The notes beneath the pieces are model-generated. The model searched no databases. It was given only the letters and a program-made list of their open reading frames with translations, and was not told the origin of the DNA. This document shows positions 7,754 to 16,857 of a DNA stretch of 64,000 nucleotides, piece by piece. The stretch lies in assembly GCA_024123915.1 (NCBI GenBank), contig CP099650.1, positions 3,844,001 to 3,908,000 on the forward strand, written 5' to 3'. Within the stretch, counting starts at the first letter, position 1, and each line of letters starts with the position of its first letter. Source of the DNA: Oxalobacteraceae bacterium OTU3CAMAD1 (GTDB taxonomy: Bacteria > Pseudomonadota > Gammaproteobacteria > Burkholderiales > Burkholderiaceae_D). Position numbers and translations under genes: made by a program.

Positions 7754-9100
7754 ATGGCTATCACAACGATTTCAATGCAGGCGTCCGCAGAGACGTGCAA
7801 ACCGGCGGCACAGGAAGCCCACCCCGAGCCGAAACGCTCGCCACGCAAGGCGGCTTTCGCCAGCTGGATCGGCAGCGCCGTCGAGTACTACGACTTCTTC
7901 ATCTACGGCACGGCCGCCGCGCTGGTGTTCGGGAAAATCTTCTTCCCCTCGTTCGATCCGGCCGTCGGCGCGGTGGCGGCCTTCGCCACCTTCGGCGTTG
8001 CCTATATCACGCGTCCCCTGGGCGCCGTCATGCTGGGCCATATAGGCGACAAATACGGCCGCAAGAAGGTGTTGACCTTCACCTTGCTGCTGATGGGCGT
8101 GACGACGTTCGCCGTCGGCCTGCTGCCCACCTACGAGCAAATCGGCATCGCCGCGCCGGTGATGCTGGTCATCCTGCGCATGCTGCAGGGCGTGTCGGCG
8201 GCCGGCGAGCAGGCGGGCGCCAACTCCATGACCCTGGAACACGCGCCGGCGCACCGCCGCGCCTTTTTCACCAGCTTCACCTTGAGCGGCACCCAGGCGG
8301 GCCTGATCCTGGCCACGCTGGTGTTCCTGCCGGTGTCCGCGCTGCCGGAGGAGGACATGCTGTCGTGGGGCTGGCGCATTCCCTTCCTGCTCAGCGCCGT
8401 GGTGGTGGCGGTGGGCTTCTGGGTACGCCGCACGCTGCCCGAGACCCCGGCCTTCAAGGAGGAGGAAGCTGCCAACAAGGACGACCGCATGCCGCTGGTG
8501 GAACTGATCACCAACCACAAGTCCAACCTGGTGCGCGTGATCTTCGCCGCGCTGGTGTCGGTCGTCAGCACCATCTTCAGCGTGTTCACCTTGTCGTACG
8601 CGGTCAACACCATGCACCTGCCGCGTTCCACGATGCTGACGGTGCTGGTTCTGGCGAACGTCGTCGCGCTTGTGGCCATCCCGATGTTCGCTGCCTTGTC
8701 CGACCGGGTCGGGCGCAAGCCGGTGTTCATCTTTGGCGCCTTGGGGGCGGCGGCGCTGGCCTGGCCCTACCTGTGGGCCATCGCCACCATGAACGTGCCG
8801 CTGATCTTCGTCTTCGGCCTGCTGCTCTCCGGAGTCGTGTACAGCGCGGCCAATGGCGTGTGGCCGGCGATGTACGGCGAAATGTTCGGTACGCGTGTGC
8901 GTCTGTCCGGCATGGCGATCGGCACGCAGATCGGTTTCGCGCTGGGTGGTTTTGCCCCGACCATCAGCGCGGCGATACTGCAACCCGGCGAATGGGGCTG
9001 GGTGCCGGTCGCTGTTTTCGTCAGCATCACCAGCACCATTTCCGCCATTGCGGCGGCATCGGCCAAGGAGACTTATCGCACGCCGATGAACGAGTTGTAG
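7754..9100 (+). CDS. MHS-family MFS symporter, ShiA-like
   Basis: A 448-residue, twelve-helix metabolite:H+ symporter. Signatures are FASWIGSAVEYYDFFIYGTAAAL at helix 1, the loop 2-3 motif GHIGDKYGRKKVL, and the GVSAAGEQAGANSMTLEHAP stretch seen in ShiA, KgtP and ProP relatives. The closest-looking group is ShiA, the shikimate permease. It is the last gene of the operon, preceded by GGAGG, and ends 18 bp before the convergent LysR gene. Substrate is inferred from the AroE and dehydratase neighbours. Confidence 0.85.
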   Translation: MAITTISMQASAETCKPAAQEAHPEPKRSPRKAAFASWIGSAVEYYDFFIYGTAAALVFGKIFFPSFDPAVGAVAAFATFGVAYITRPLGAVMLGHIGDKYGRKKVLTFTLLLMGVTTFAVGLLPTYEQIGIAAPVMLVILRMLQGVSAAGEQAGANSMTLEHAPAHRRAFFTSFTLSGTQAGLILATLVFLPVSALPEEDMLSWGWRIPFLLSAVVVAVGFWVRRTLPETPAFKEEEAANKDDRMPLVELITNHKSNLVRVIFAALVSVVSTIFSVFTLSYAVNTMHLPRSTMLTVLVLANVVALVAIPMFAALSDRVGRKPVFIFGALGAAALAWPYLWAIATMNVPLIFVFGLLLSGVVYSAANGVWPAMYGEMFGTRVRLSGMAIGTQIGFALGGFAPTISAAILQPGEWGWVPVAVFVSITSTISAIAAASAKETYRTPMNEL

Positions 9101-9118
9101 GATCGCCGGCGGATCCGG

Positions 9119-10063
9119 TCATGAACGCGCGGGCGTGGCGCCTTCGGGCAGCAGCGTGGCGTCCATGCGCAGCACCGCGCGGTGTATCAACTCGCGCAGC
9201 CACGTCAATCCCGGATCGAGGGTGCGGTATTTGTGCCATTGGAGCGACTGTTCCATGACCGGCATCTCCATCGGCATGGGCAGTATGCTGACCGGCAGCA
9301 CCCGCGCCACGCTGTACGCCAGGCGCCGGTGCACCGTGGCGATCCGCTCCGTTCCCGTCAACAGCACCGGCACCGACAGGAAGCTGTGCGTGATCACGTC
9401 GACCCTACGCTTGATACCCACTCGCTCCAGATAAGCCGATTCGAAGCTGGAGACCCCGATCGGCGGTTGCATCACCACGTGGCCGGCTTCCAGATAGTCG
9501 TCCAGGGTCAGCTTTTTTCCTGCCAGGCGGCCCCGGTTCCACACCAGGCAGACAAACTGCTCCTGCCATAACACCTCGGTGGGATGCTCGGGCGGACAGT
9601 ACACCGAGGGGAAAACCAGCATGTCGGCCTCGCCGCGTTCCAGCGCGCGCTGCGGCGAGTCGACCTGCGCCATCATGCGAAAGCGGATCGTCTCCGATTC
9701 CTGGTTGGCCAGCTCGATCACGCGCGGGATCAATGTCATCAACGTGTAGTCCGACACCAGCAAAGTGAATTCGCGCTCCGACTTCGCCGGGTCGAACTCC
9801 GGCTGCGCGGCGATGGTCGTATCGATGCGCATCAGGACATCGCGCACCGCCTCGCGCAGCACCAGCCCGCGCGGCGTGATCTCCATCCGCCGCCCCACCT
9901 GCACCAGCAGCTTGTCCTGGAAATGGTCGCGCAGCCGGCCCAGCGCATTGCTCATCGCCGACTGGCTCATATGCAGCCGCTGCGCGGCGACGGTGATGCT
10001 GGTCTCGGTCAGCATCGCGTCGAGCGCCACCAGCAGATTCAGATCGAGCTTATTCAGCCGCAT
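9119..10063 (-). CDS. fdeR: LysR-type regulator, NodD/FdeR-like
   Basis: A 314-residue LysR regulator whose N terminus (MRLNKLDLNLLVALDAML) and helix-turn-helix (about 18-40, SITVAAQRLHMSQSAMSNALGRLRD) match the NodD subgroup, which responds to flavonoids. The co-inducer domain follows from about residue 92. In Herbaspirillum seropedicae, FdeR is a naringenin-responsive NodD-like activator divergent from the fde operon; this gene has the same position relative to a very similar operon. An array of TATTGA-type repeats and a perfect dyad with a T-N11-A core occupies the divergent gap. The symbol rests on context as well as sequence. Confidence 0.75.
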   Translation of the reverse strand: MRLNKLDLNLLVALDAMLTETSITVAAQRLHMSQSAMSNALGRLRDHFQDKLLVQVGRRMEITPRGLVLREAVRDVLMRIDTTIAAQPEFDPAKSEREFTLLVSDYTLMTLIPRVIELANQESETIRFRMMAQVDSPQRALERGEADMLVFPSVYCPPEHPTEVLWQEQFVCLVWNRGRLAGKKLTLDDYLEAGHVVMQPPIGVSSFESAYLERVGIKRRVDVITHSFLSVPVLLTGTERIATVHRRLAYSVARVLPVSILPMPMEMPVMEQSLQWHKYRTLDPGLTWLRELIHRAVLRMDATLLPEGATPARS

Positions 10064-10090
10064 TGTCGTCCTCTTGTTTTATTGTTATCT

Positions 10091-10148
10091 ATTGTATCGA
10101 GCTGAAGTATTGAGCCAATGTATTGATCGCGTCAATACATTGCATTGA
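10091..10148. promoter_or_regulatory. LysR (FdeR-like) operator array
   Basis: AATGTATTGA (10117-10126) and TCAATACATT (10132-10141) form a perfect 10-bp dyad around TCGCG. The central T10123-N11-A10135 fits the LysR consensus exactly and symmetrically. Additional half-site-like copies lie nearby: ATTGTATCGA (10091-10100), TATTGA (10108-10113) and CATTGA (10143-10148). This places a strong dyad and weaker flanking sites between the LysR start (10063) and the first structural gene (10245), the usual layout of a LysR activation plus autoregulation site. Confidence 0.65.
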
Positions 10149-10244
10149 TACAAACCATTTTACCAAATGGATCACGGTTCGTAAGCTGGCTCCAGGCGAT
10201 CAGGAATATCGCCAATAAAAATACCTACAACAACGGAGACAGCG

Positions 10245-11909
10245 ATGCAAAAGAGTTCCAGGCAGGGCCAGTTGCGACTGGCGGTGGGGAGGTGCGCGTT
10301 CGCGGGGGCGGCGCTGGCGGCGGCCCCAGGGCAAGCGGTCGATCTCGATACCGGCAATCCGGATGTGGCACTGCGCTTCGATAACACCGTCAAAGCCAGC
10401 ACCATCTACCGTCTGCACGACGCCGATCCATCGCTGGTGAACACCTTCAATGCCAATGGCAGCCCGCAGGCGCTCAACTTCAACGCAGGCGATCAAAACT
10501 TCCGCAACGCCGGCGTGGTGTCGCAACGGGTCGATCTGCTGTCCGAGCTCGATCTGGTCTACAAGCGCGATTTCGGCCTGCGCGTCAGCGGCGCCGCCTG
10601 GTACGACCGGGCCTATCACCGCGACACCGACGCCGCCAGCGATCCTACGCTCGGCCAGCAACCATACAATCGCTTCCAATCCTACACCCGCAAGATGGCC
10701 GGCGAAAAGGCCGAACTGCTCGACGCCTTCGTCTTCGGCGGCGTCACGCTCGATGGCGGCGGCAAAGTCAGCGCGCGTCTCGGCCGCCACGCGCTGGTGT
10801 ATGGCGAGAGCCTGTTCTTTGGCGATAACGCCATCGCCGCCGCCCAGGGGCCAACCGACATCGCCAAGCTGCTGGCCTCGCCGAACGCGCAGTTCAAGGA
10901 GATCGTGCGGCCGGTGCCGCAGTTGTCGGCGCAGTGGCAGGTGACGCCGAACGTCAGCATCGGCGGCTATCTGCAGTTCCGCTGGGAGGAGAGCAGGGTG
11001 CCACCGGCCGGCAGCTACTTCTCCAGCGCGAACATCCCGTGGAATTCCACCGGGCCGGAATACGTCGGCATCCCCGCCGGGCCGGTGGCCGGCAACTATG
11101 TGCTGATGCCGGGCGGCGACGAACACCCGCGCGACAGCGGTCAGTTCGGCCTCCAGCTCAAATGGCGCCTCGACGAGACCGACCTTGGCTTCTATTTCGC
11201 CCGCTATCACGACAAGTTCGGCCAGCTGTTCGGGCGACTCAACCCCGGTGCGCCGGCCACCGACAGCCGCTGGTACTTCGTGTTCGGCGACGATATCAAG
11301 GTTGCCGCCATCAGCGCTTCGCGCTCGGTGGGCGATTTCAACGTCTCGGCGGAAGCCTCGGTGCGCGATAACATGCCGCTGGTGGTGAACAACGCCATTT
11401 ACTTCGGCCCGGCCGGCACGCCGCGCCCGGCGATACCGGTGGGGCGCACCGCGCACCTGAACCTGTCGACCCTCGCGACCTTCGGTCCGAACTTCATCGC
11501 CAGCGAGAGCGCCTTCGTGGCGGAGGCGGCGTGGAACCGCCGACTGAGCATGGACGATCCAAACAATGAGCTGGATAAGGGCCGCACGCGCGACGCCAGC
11601 ATCGTGCAGTTCACCTACACGCCGACGTATCGCCAAGCCTTGCCGGGACTCGACTTGAGCGTGCCGATCGGCGCGCGCTACACCCTGTCGGGCCGCTCCA
11701 GCGTGACCGCCTGGGGACCGCGCCACACCGGCAACGCCAGCATCGGCCTCGATGGCAATTACCTCAACGTGTGGCAGATCTCGCTGAACTACAACCACTA
11801 CATCGGCGCCAGCGTGCCGTCAACCGACTACCGCACCACCGCCTTCGGTGACGGCAATCCGCTCGGCGACCGCGATTACGTTTCGCTCAGCGTGCGACGC
11901 ACATTCTAA
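10245..11909 (+). CDS. DUF1302 outer-membrane beta-barrel protein
   Basis: A 554-residue protein with an N-terminal signal sequence (about 1-30, ending GQAVDLDTG) and repeated amphipathic beta-strand text through the C terminus, which ends RDYVSLSVRRTF with a terminal aromatic. DUF1302 proteins are found with DUF1329 and MMPL proteins in gene clusters for hydrophobic aromatic and steroid substrates, and are thought to be outer-membrane channels. It leads the operon behind the FdeR-like regulator (GGAG before the ATG). A role in passing flavonoid-like compounds through the outer membrane is inference. Confidence 0.8.
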   Translation: MQKSSRQGQLRLAVGRCAFAGAALAAAPGQAVDLDTGNPDVALRFDNTVKASTIYRLHDADPSLVNTFNANGSPQALNFNAGDQNFRNAGVVSQRVDLLSELDLVYKRDFGLRVSGAAWYDRAYHRDTDAASDPTLGQQPYNRFQSYTRKMAGEKAELLDAFVFGGVTLDGGGKVSARLGRHALVYGESLFFGDNAIAAAQGPTDIAKLLASPNAQFKEIVRPVPQLSAQWQVTPNVSIGGYLQFRWEESRVPPAGSYFSSANIPWNSTGPEYVGIPAGPVAGNYVLMPGGDEHPRDSGQFGLQLKWRLDETDLGFYFARYHDKFGQLFGRLNPGAPATDSRWYFVFGDDIKVAAISASRSVGDFNVSAEASVRDNMPLVVNNAIYFGPAGTPRPAIPVGRTAHLNLSTLATFGPNFIASESAFVAEAAWNRRLSMDDPNNELDKGRTRDASIVQFTYTPTYRQALPGLDLSVPIGARYTLSGRSSVTAWGPRHTGNASIGLDGNYLNVWQISLNYNHYIGASVPSTDYRTTAFGDGNPLGDRDYVSLSVRRTF

Positions 11910-11937
11910 TAAATACAAACAGCTACGGAGACAGATG

Positions 11938-13296
11938 ATGAACAAGCACCTTATTTCCACCGCGTTGGCCGGCCTTGCGCTGGCGCTGCAGGCGGGAGCC
12001 GCTTCGGCAGCCGCCACGCCCGCCGAAGCGGCCAAACTGAAGTCGGAGCTGACACCGTTCGGCGCCGAAAAAGCCGGCAACAAGGAAGGCACCATTCCCG
12101 CCTGGACCGGCGGCCACACCACCGCCATTCCCGGCGACAAGCCTGGTGGCCGTCGCGGCGATCCGTTCAAGGACGAGAAGCCGCTGTACTCCGTCACCGC
12201 GCAGAATATGGACAAATACGCCGAGCAGCTGACCGACGGCGTCAAGGCGCTCTTGAAAAAGTATCCGGAGTACCGGCTCGACGTCTACCCGACCCACCGC
12301 ACCGCCGCCGCGCCGCAGTACGTCTACGACAACACCTTCAAGAACGCCACGCGCGGCAAGATCGTCAACGAGGTGCCGGCCGACGTGGTGGGCGGTATTC
12401 CGTTCCCTTTGCCTAAAACCGGCGAGGAGGTGATGTGGAACCACATGCTGCGCTGGCGCGGCAGCTCCTTCCAGACGCAGTACGCACAGCACCAGATCAC
12501 CGCCGCCGGCAAGGACGTGGTGGTTTCGGAAGGGGTGATCGACGCACAGATCCCTTATTACTACCCCGAAGCTACGGTGGAAAGCTTCGCCAAGGCGCCG
12601 GAGACTTACCTGATCCGCTTGATCAATAACGGGCCGCCGATCCGCGCCGGCGAGGCGATCATGGGCCGCGACCAGATCGATCTGGCCAAGACCCAGTCGT
12701 GGGTGTACCTGACCGGCCAGCGCCGCGTGCGCAAGCTGCCCAACCCATGCTGCGATACGCCGTCGCCCGTCACCGGCGGTTTAATGAGCTTTGACGAGAT
12801 TCAGACCTGGTCCGGGCGGCTCGACCGCTTCGACTTCAAGATCGTCGGCAAGAAGGAGATGCTGATACCTTACAACGGCAACAAGCTGCTGCAGCCGAAG
12901 ACCGATGCCGAAGTGATCTCGAAGATCGGCGTCAATCCCGCCTTCCAGCGCTGGGAGCTGCACCGCACCTGGGTGGTGGATGCCACGCTGCACAGTGGCC
13001 AGCGCCACCCGGCCGTGAAGAGTCGCTACTACTGCGACGAAGATACCTGGGCGTGCGTGCTGGGGGACCGCTGGGACGCCAACGGCCAGCTGTGGAAGAC
13101 ATTGTGGTCGGCCTCCTTTGTCGCCCCGGACCTGCCGGGCACCGTGATCGGCTCTTTCGGCTTTAACGATCTGCTGTCGGGAACCGCCTATGTCGGCGAT
13201 CTGTATAACAGCAAGAGCGCCCACTACGTGCTCAAGCCGCGCTACCCGGACAGCGTCTTCACGCCGGAATCGATGGCCGGGGACAGTGTGCGATGA
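11938..13296 (+). CDS. DUF1329 family periplasmic protein
   Basis: A 452-residue protein with a signal peptide (about 1-25, LAGLALALQAGAASAA) and the DUF1329 pattern: LTPFGAEKAGN near the start, IPFPLPKTGEEVMWNHMLRW, a WVYLTGQRRVRKLP strand, and RRWELH-like text (FQRWELHRTWVV). DUF1329 proteins are LolB-like in fold and accompany DUF1302. The ATG at 11938 is used rather than 11935 because GGAG at 11927-11930 then has a 7-base spacing. Probably periplasmic or outer-membrane-associated, handling a hydrophobic ligand together with its neighbours; the function is not established. Confidence 0.82.
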   Translation: MNKHLISTALAGLALALQAGAASAAATPAEAAKLKSELTPFGAEKAGNKEGTIPAWTGGHTTAIPGDKPGGRRGDPFKDEKPLYSVTAQNMDKYAEQLTDGVKALLKKYPEYRLDVYPTHRTAAAPQYVYDNTFKNATRGKIVNEVPADVVGGIPFPLPKTGEEVMWNHMLRWRGSSFQTQYAQHQITAAGKDVVVSEGVIDAQIPYYYPEATVESFAKAPETYLIRLINNGPPIRAGEAIMGRDQIDLAKTQSWVYLTGQRRVRKLPNPCCDTPSPVTGGLMSFDEIQTWSGRLDRFDFKIVGKKEMLIPYNGNKLLQPKTDAEVISKIGVNPAFQRWELHRTWVVDATLHSGQRHPAVKSRYYCDEDTWACVLGDRWDANGQLWKTLWSASFVAPDLPGTVIGSFGFNDLLSGTAYVGDLYNSKSAHYVLKPRYPDSVFTPESMAGDSVR

Positions 13297-14411
13297 AGTT
13301 CCGACGTCCCATCAAGCTGGCGGGAGCTATCGCGCTGACGGCGGTCTGCTTCGGTTACTGCGCCGCCGCCGATGTCGCCGGTGTGTCGGCCGCAGCCGGC
13401 CCGGCGCCGGTGCGCAACGCGCTGGAACGCGCGGCGCCGGTGTCGGTGGCGCCCGAACGGGCGTTGATGCTGGGCGCGGCGCAGGCAGGGCAACGCCTGG
13501 TGGCGGTGGGCGAACGTGGCATCGCGCTGTGGTCCGACGACGCCGGCGTCCACTGGCGCCAGGCCGCCGTGCCGGTGGCCGTGACGCTGACGGCGGTGCG
13601 GCTGGTCGATGCGCGGCGCGGCTACGCGGTCGGCCACAGCGGCGTGGTGCTGCGCACGGCCGATGGCGGCCAGACCTGGACCAAATGCCTGGACGGCCAC
13701 ATGGCCGCCGGCATCGCGCTGGCCGCCGCCGAGGCGAGCGGCGACGCCCGCTACCTGGCCGAAGCGCGCCGGCTCAAGGCCGACGGCGCCGACAAGCCCT
13801 TGTTCGACCTGCACTTCTACGACGCGGATCACGGGCTCGTGGTGGGTGCATACAACCTGGCCTTCAGCACCGCCGACGGCGGCCGCACCTGGCAAAGCCT
13901 GATGGCCGGCATGGACAATCCCAGGGCGATGCATCTGTACGCGCTGCGCGCCCACGGCGACACCTTGCTGGTGGCAGGCGAACAAGGGCTGGCATTGCGC
14001 TCGGATGACCGTGGCCGCAGCTTCCGCAAGCTCGCTACGCCCTACAACGGCAGCTTCTTCACCGCCGAATTCCTTGATGCCGAAGGCCGCGACATGATGC
14101 TCGCCGGCCTGCGGGGCAATGTCTGGCGCAGCCGCGACGGCGGCGGCAGCTGGACCCAATGGGCCACGCCGTTGCCGGTGTCGATCACCGGCTCGGCGCT
14201 CATGGCGGTTCCGGCGACTACGTCGGCGCCTGACCTGGTGCTGGTCAACCAGGCCGGCCAGATACTGCGCAGCGACGGCGACACATTCAAACTTCGGGCC
14301 GGCGCGCCACTGGCGCCGCTGGCCGGAGTGCTGCCGCTCAAGGATGGCGGAATGCTGGCATTGAGCTTCGCCGGCCCGGTGCGCATCGCCGCCAACGGAG
14401 GCGCCAAATGA
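13293..14411 (+). CDS. YCF48/BNR-repeat beta-propeller, RND-associated
   Basis: A 372-residue exported protein (signal peptide about 1-26, with a lipobox-like or Sec cleavage near CAAADVAG). Repeats of the sialidase/Asp-box type DGGxTW recur: DDAGVHWRQ, DGGQTWTK, DGGRTWQS, DDRGRSFRK, DGGGSWTQ. This is the YCF48/HCF136-like propeller, named for photosystem II assembly in plants and cyanobacteria. In Proteobacteria it occurs next to MMPL transporters and probably acts as a periplasmic partner. It overlaps both neighbours by four bases (ATGA), which points to translational coupling with the MMPL gene. Confidence 0.8.
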   Translation: MKFRRPIKLAGAIALTAVCFGYCAAADVAGVSAAAGPAPVRNALERAAPVSVAPERALMLGAAQAGQRLVAVGERGIALWSDDAGVHWRQAAVPVAVTLTAVRLVDARRGYAVGHSGVVLRTADGGQTWTKCLDGHMAAGIALAAAEASGDARYLAEARRLKADGADKPLFDLHFYDADHGLVVGAYNLAFSTADGGRTWQSLMAGMDNPRAMHLYALRAHGDTLLVAGEQGLALRSDDRGRSFRKLATPYNGSFFTAEFLDAEGRDMMLAGLRGNVWRSRDGGGSWTQWATPLPVSITGSALMAVPATTSAPDLVLVNQAGQILRSDGDTFKLRAGAPLAPLAGVLPLKDGGMLALSFAGPVRIAANGGAK

Positions 14412-16846
14412 TCTCCTCCAACCGTCCAAACACCGACGATAAGGCCGGCCTGCTGGAACGCCTGCTCTTCACGCATCGCCTGTGGGTGCTGCTGATCTGC
14501 GCGGTCATCACCGCTTTGTTGGGTTGGCAAACCACGCGCTTGCAGCTGAACGCCAGTTTCGAGAAGACCATCCCGGCGCAGCATCCGTACGTGCGCAACT
14601 ACCTCGCCTGGCAGGGCGAGCTCACGGGACTGGGCAACGCGGTGCGTATCGCTGTCGCCAATCCGGCCGGCGACATCTATCAGGCCAAGTACCTCGACAC
14701 CTTGCGCCAGTTGAGCGATGAGGCGTTCCTGGTCCCCGGCGTGAACCGGGTGCAGATGAAATCCCTGTGGACGCCGTCGACGCGCTGGGTCGGCGTCACC
14801 GAAGATGGCCTCGAAGGCGGCCCGGTGATCCCCGAGGGCTACGACGGCGCCGCCGCCAGCCTCGCGCAGCTAAAAATGAACGTCGCGCGTTCCGGCGAAA
14901 TCGGCCAGTTGGTCGCCACCGACGGACGCTCCACCGTCATCTATCTGCCGCTGTTGCAGGAGGCGGACGGCAAGCCGCTGGACTACGGCATGTTGTCGGA
15001 GCGCCTCGAATCGCTGCGCCAGAAGTACGAGGCTCGGGGAGTCACTGTCCACATCACCGGCTTCGCCAAGATATCGGGCGACCTGATCGCCGGCGTGCGC
15101 GCCATGCTGGGCTTCTTCGTCGCGGCGGTGCTGATCGCCATGGCGGCCGTCTACTGGAGCACACGCTGCGTGCGTTCTACCCTGCTGGTGGTGGGTGCTT
15201 CGCTGGTCGCGGTGCTGTGGCAGCTCGGCATGTTGCCGATGCTGGGCTACTCGCTCGATCCGTATTCGATCCTGGTGCCGTTCCTGGTGTTCGCCATCGG
15301 CATGAGCCACGGCGCGCAGAAAATGAACGGCATCATGCAGGATATCGGACGCGGGGTCTCGCCGCTGGACGCCGCGCGCCTGACCTTCCGCCGCTTGTTC
15401 CTGGCCGGTCTGACCGCGCTGCTGGCGGACGCCGTCGGCTTCGCGGTGCTGCTGATCATCGACATCCAGGCCATCCGCGAACTGGCCGCCGCTGCCAGCC
15501 TGGGTGTGGCGGTGCTGATCGTGACGAATCTGATCCTGCTGCCCATCCTCCTGAGCTACACGGGTGTCAGCGCCAAGGCGGCGCAGCGTAGCCTGCAAGC
15601 CGACCGCAAGGCGGAAGCCGCGTCCGGCGGACGCAATCCGCAGGACCGTCCGGCCGGCATCGCCGGTGTGCTGGACCGCTTCACGCAGCGGCGCTGGGCG
15701 ACGGTGGCGGTGGTTGTCGCGGTCATCCTGGGCGCTGGCGGCTTCATGGCCAGCCAGCACCTGGCCATAGGCGACCTCGATCCGGGCGCGCCGGAGCTGC
15801 GCGCCGGCAGCCGTTACAACCGCGACGCCGCCTTCATGAACAGCAGCTACGGCGCGGCGGGCGACGTGCTGGCGGTGATGGTCACCACGCCGGAAGGCGG
15901 CTGCTCGCGCTACGATACCCTCAACAAGGTCGATGCGCTGGAATGGCGCCTGCGTCAGCTGCCCGGCGTGGACAACACCAACACGCTGGCCCTGCTGAAC
16001 CGCCGCGTGCTGGTCGGCCTGAACGAGGGCAATCCGAAATGGTACGAGCTGTTGTCCAACCAGGACATGCTCAACACCGTCACCGCCGGTGCGCCCCGTG
16101 GCCTGTACAACGACTCATGCAGCCTGCTGACGGTGTACGCCTATTTGCGCGACCACAAGGCCGAAACCTTGGCGACGGTGGTCGCCAGCGTCGAGGAATT
16201 CGCCCGCGCCAACGACACCGCCGACACCAAGTTCCTGCTCGCTGCCGGATCGGCCGGGATCGAGGCCGCGACCAATATCGTGGTGCGCGACGCCTGGCGC
16301 AAGATGCTGGCACTGGTCTACTGCGCGGTGGCGGTGCTGTGCTTCGTCACGTTCCGTTCTTGGCGCGCGGTGCTGGTGGCGGTGCTGCCGCTGATGCTCA
16401 CCTCCGTGTTGGCCGAAGCGCTGATGGTCGCCCTGGGCATGGGCGTGAAGGTCGCCACCTTGCCGGTGATCGCGCTGGGCGTCGGCATCGGCGTCGATTA
16501 CGCGCTGTATATCCTCAGCGTGACCCTGGCGCGCATGCGTGCCGGCGCCACACTGTCGCAGGCCTATCACCAGGCGCTGCTCTTCACCGGGAAGGTCGTC
16601 ATGCTGACAGGGGTCACGCTGGCTGCCGGCGTGATCACGTGGGTCGCCAGTCCGATCAAGTTCCAGGCCGATATGGGGCTGCTGCTGGCTTTCATGTTCC
16701 TCTGGAATATGCTCGGCGCGCTGATCCTGTTGCCGGCGCTGGCGCATTTCCTGTTGCGTCCATCCCGGCCCGCGTCCGCGCAGGCCGGGACGTCCTCCTT
16801 CCGTCCGGCCAGGGCCGAGGCGGATATTTCATCCACCCTGACATAA
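14408..16846 (+). CDS. RND superfamily transporter, MMPL family
   Basis: An 812-residue inner-membrane transporter with the two-fold RND layout. One membrane helix lies at about 18-40, a large periplasmic loop at about 40-225, five helices at about 230-395, a second single helix near 430, a second periplasmic loop, and a last bundle at about 640-795. Visible landmarks include the LVPFLVFAIGMSHGAQKM and VIALGVGIGVDYALYILSV strands of the sterol-sensing/MMPL type. It is coupled to the YCF48 gene and sits with DUF1302/DUF1329 proteins. Proton-driven movement of a hydrophobic substrate or product across the envelope is likely; direction is not shown. Confidence 0.86.
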   Translation: MISSNRPNTDDKAGLLERLLFTHRLWVLLICAVITALLGWQTTRLQLNASFEKTIPAQHPYVRNYLAWQGELTGLGNAVRIAVANPAGDIYQAKYLDTLRQLSDEAFLVPGVNRVQMKSLWTPSTRWVGVTEDGLEGGPVIPEGYDGAAASLAQLKMNVARSGEIGQLVATDGRSTVIYLPLLQEADGKPLDYGMLSERLESLRQKYEARGVTVHITGFAKISGDLIAGVRAMLGFFVAAVLIAMAAVYWSTRCVRSTLLVVGASLVAVLWQLGMLPMLGYSLDPYSILVPFLVFAIGMSHGAQKMNGIMQDIGRGVSPLDAARLTFRRLFLAGLTALLADAVGFAVLLIIDIQAIRELAAAASLGVAVLIVTNLILLPILLSYTGVSAKAAQRSLQADRKAEAASGGRNPQDRPAGIAGVLDRFTQRRWATVAVVVAVILGAGGFMASQHLAIGDLDPGAPELRAGSRYNRDAAFMNSSYGAAGDVLAVMVTTPEGGCSRYDTLNKVDALEWRLRQLPGVDNTNTLALLNRRVLVGLNEGNPKWYELLSNQDMLNTVTAGAPRGLYNDSCSLLTVYAYLRDHKAETLATVVASVEEFARANDTADTKFLLAAGSAGIEAATNIVVRDAWRKMLALVYCAVAVLCFVTFRSWRAVLVAVLPLMLTSVLAEALMVALGMGVKVATLPVIALGVGIGVDYALYILSVTLARMRAGATLSQAYHQALLFTGKVVMLTGVTLAAGVITWVASPIKFQADMGLLLAFMFLWNMLGALILLPALAHFLLRPSRPASAQAGTSSFRPARAEADISSTLT

Positions 16847-16857
16847 AGTTGATCATC

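Noticed and set aside
9100..9116. GGATC/GATCC dyad between the convergent MHS and LysR genes as a bidirectional terminator.
   Set aside because: Five-base arms and no T tract; too weak to call.
13293..14411. Photosystem II stability factor.
   Set aside because: The YCF48 name comes from phototrophs; nothing else in the window is photosynthetic, and the fold also occurs with RND transporters in heterotrophs.
15943..16857. N-terminal extension of the alpha/beta hydrolase frame, giving a 693-residue reading.
   Set aside because: The extra part overlaps the MMPL gene in another frame and has no family-like sequence; ATG 16858 gives a normal hydrolase.
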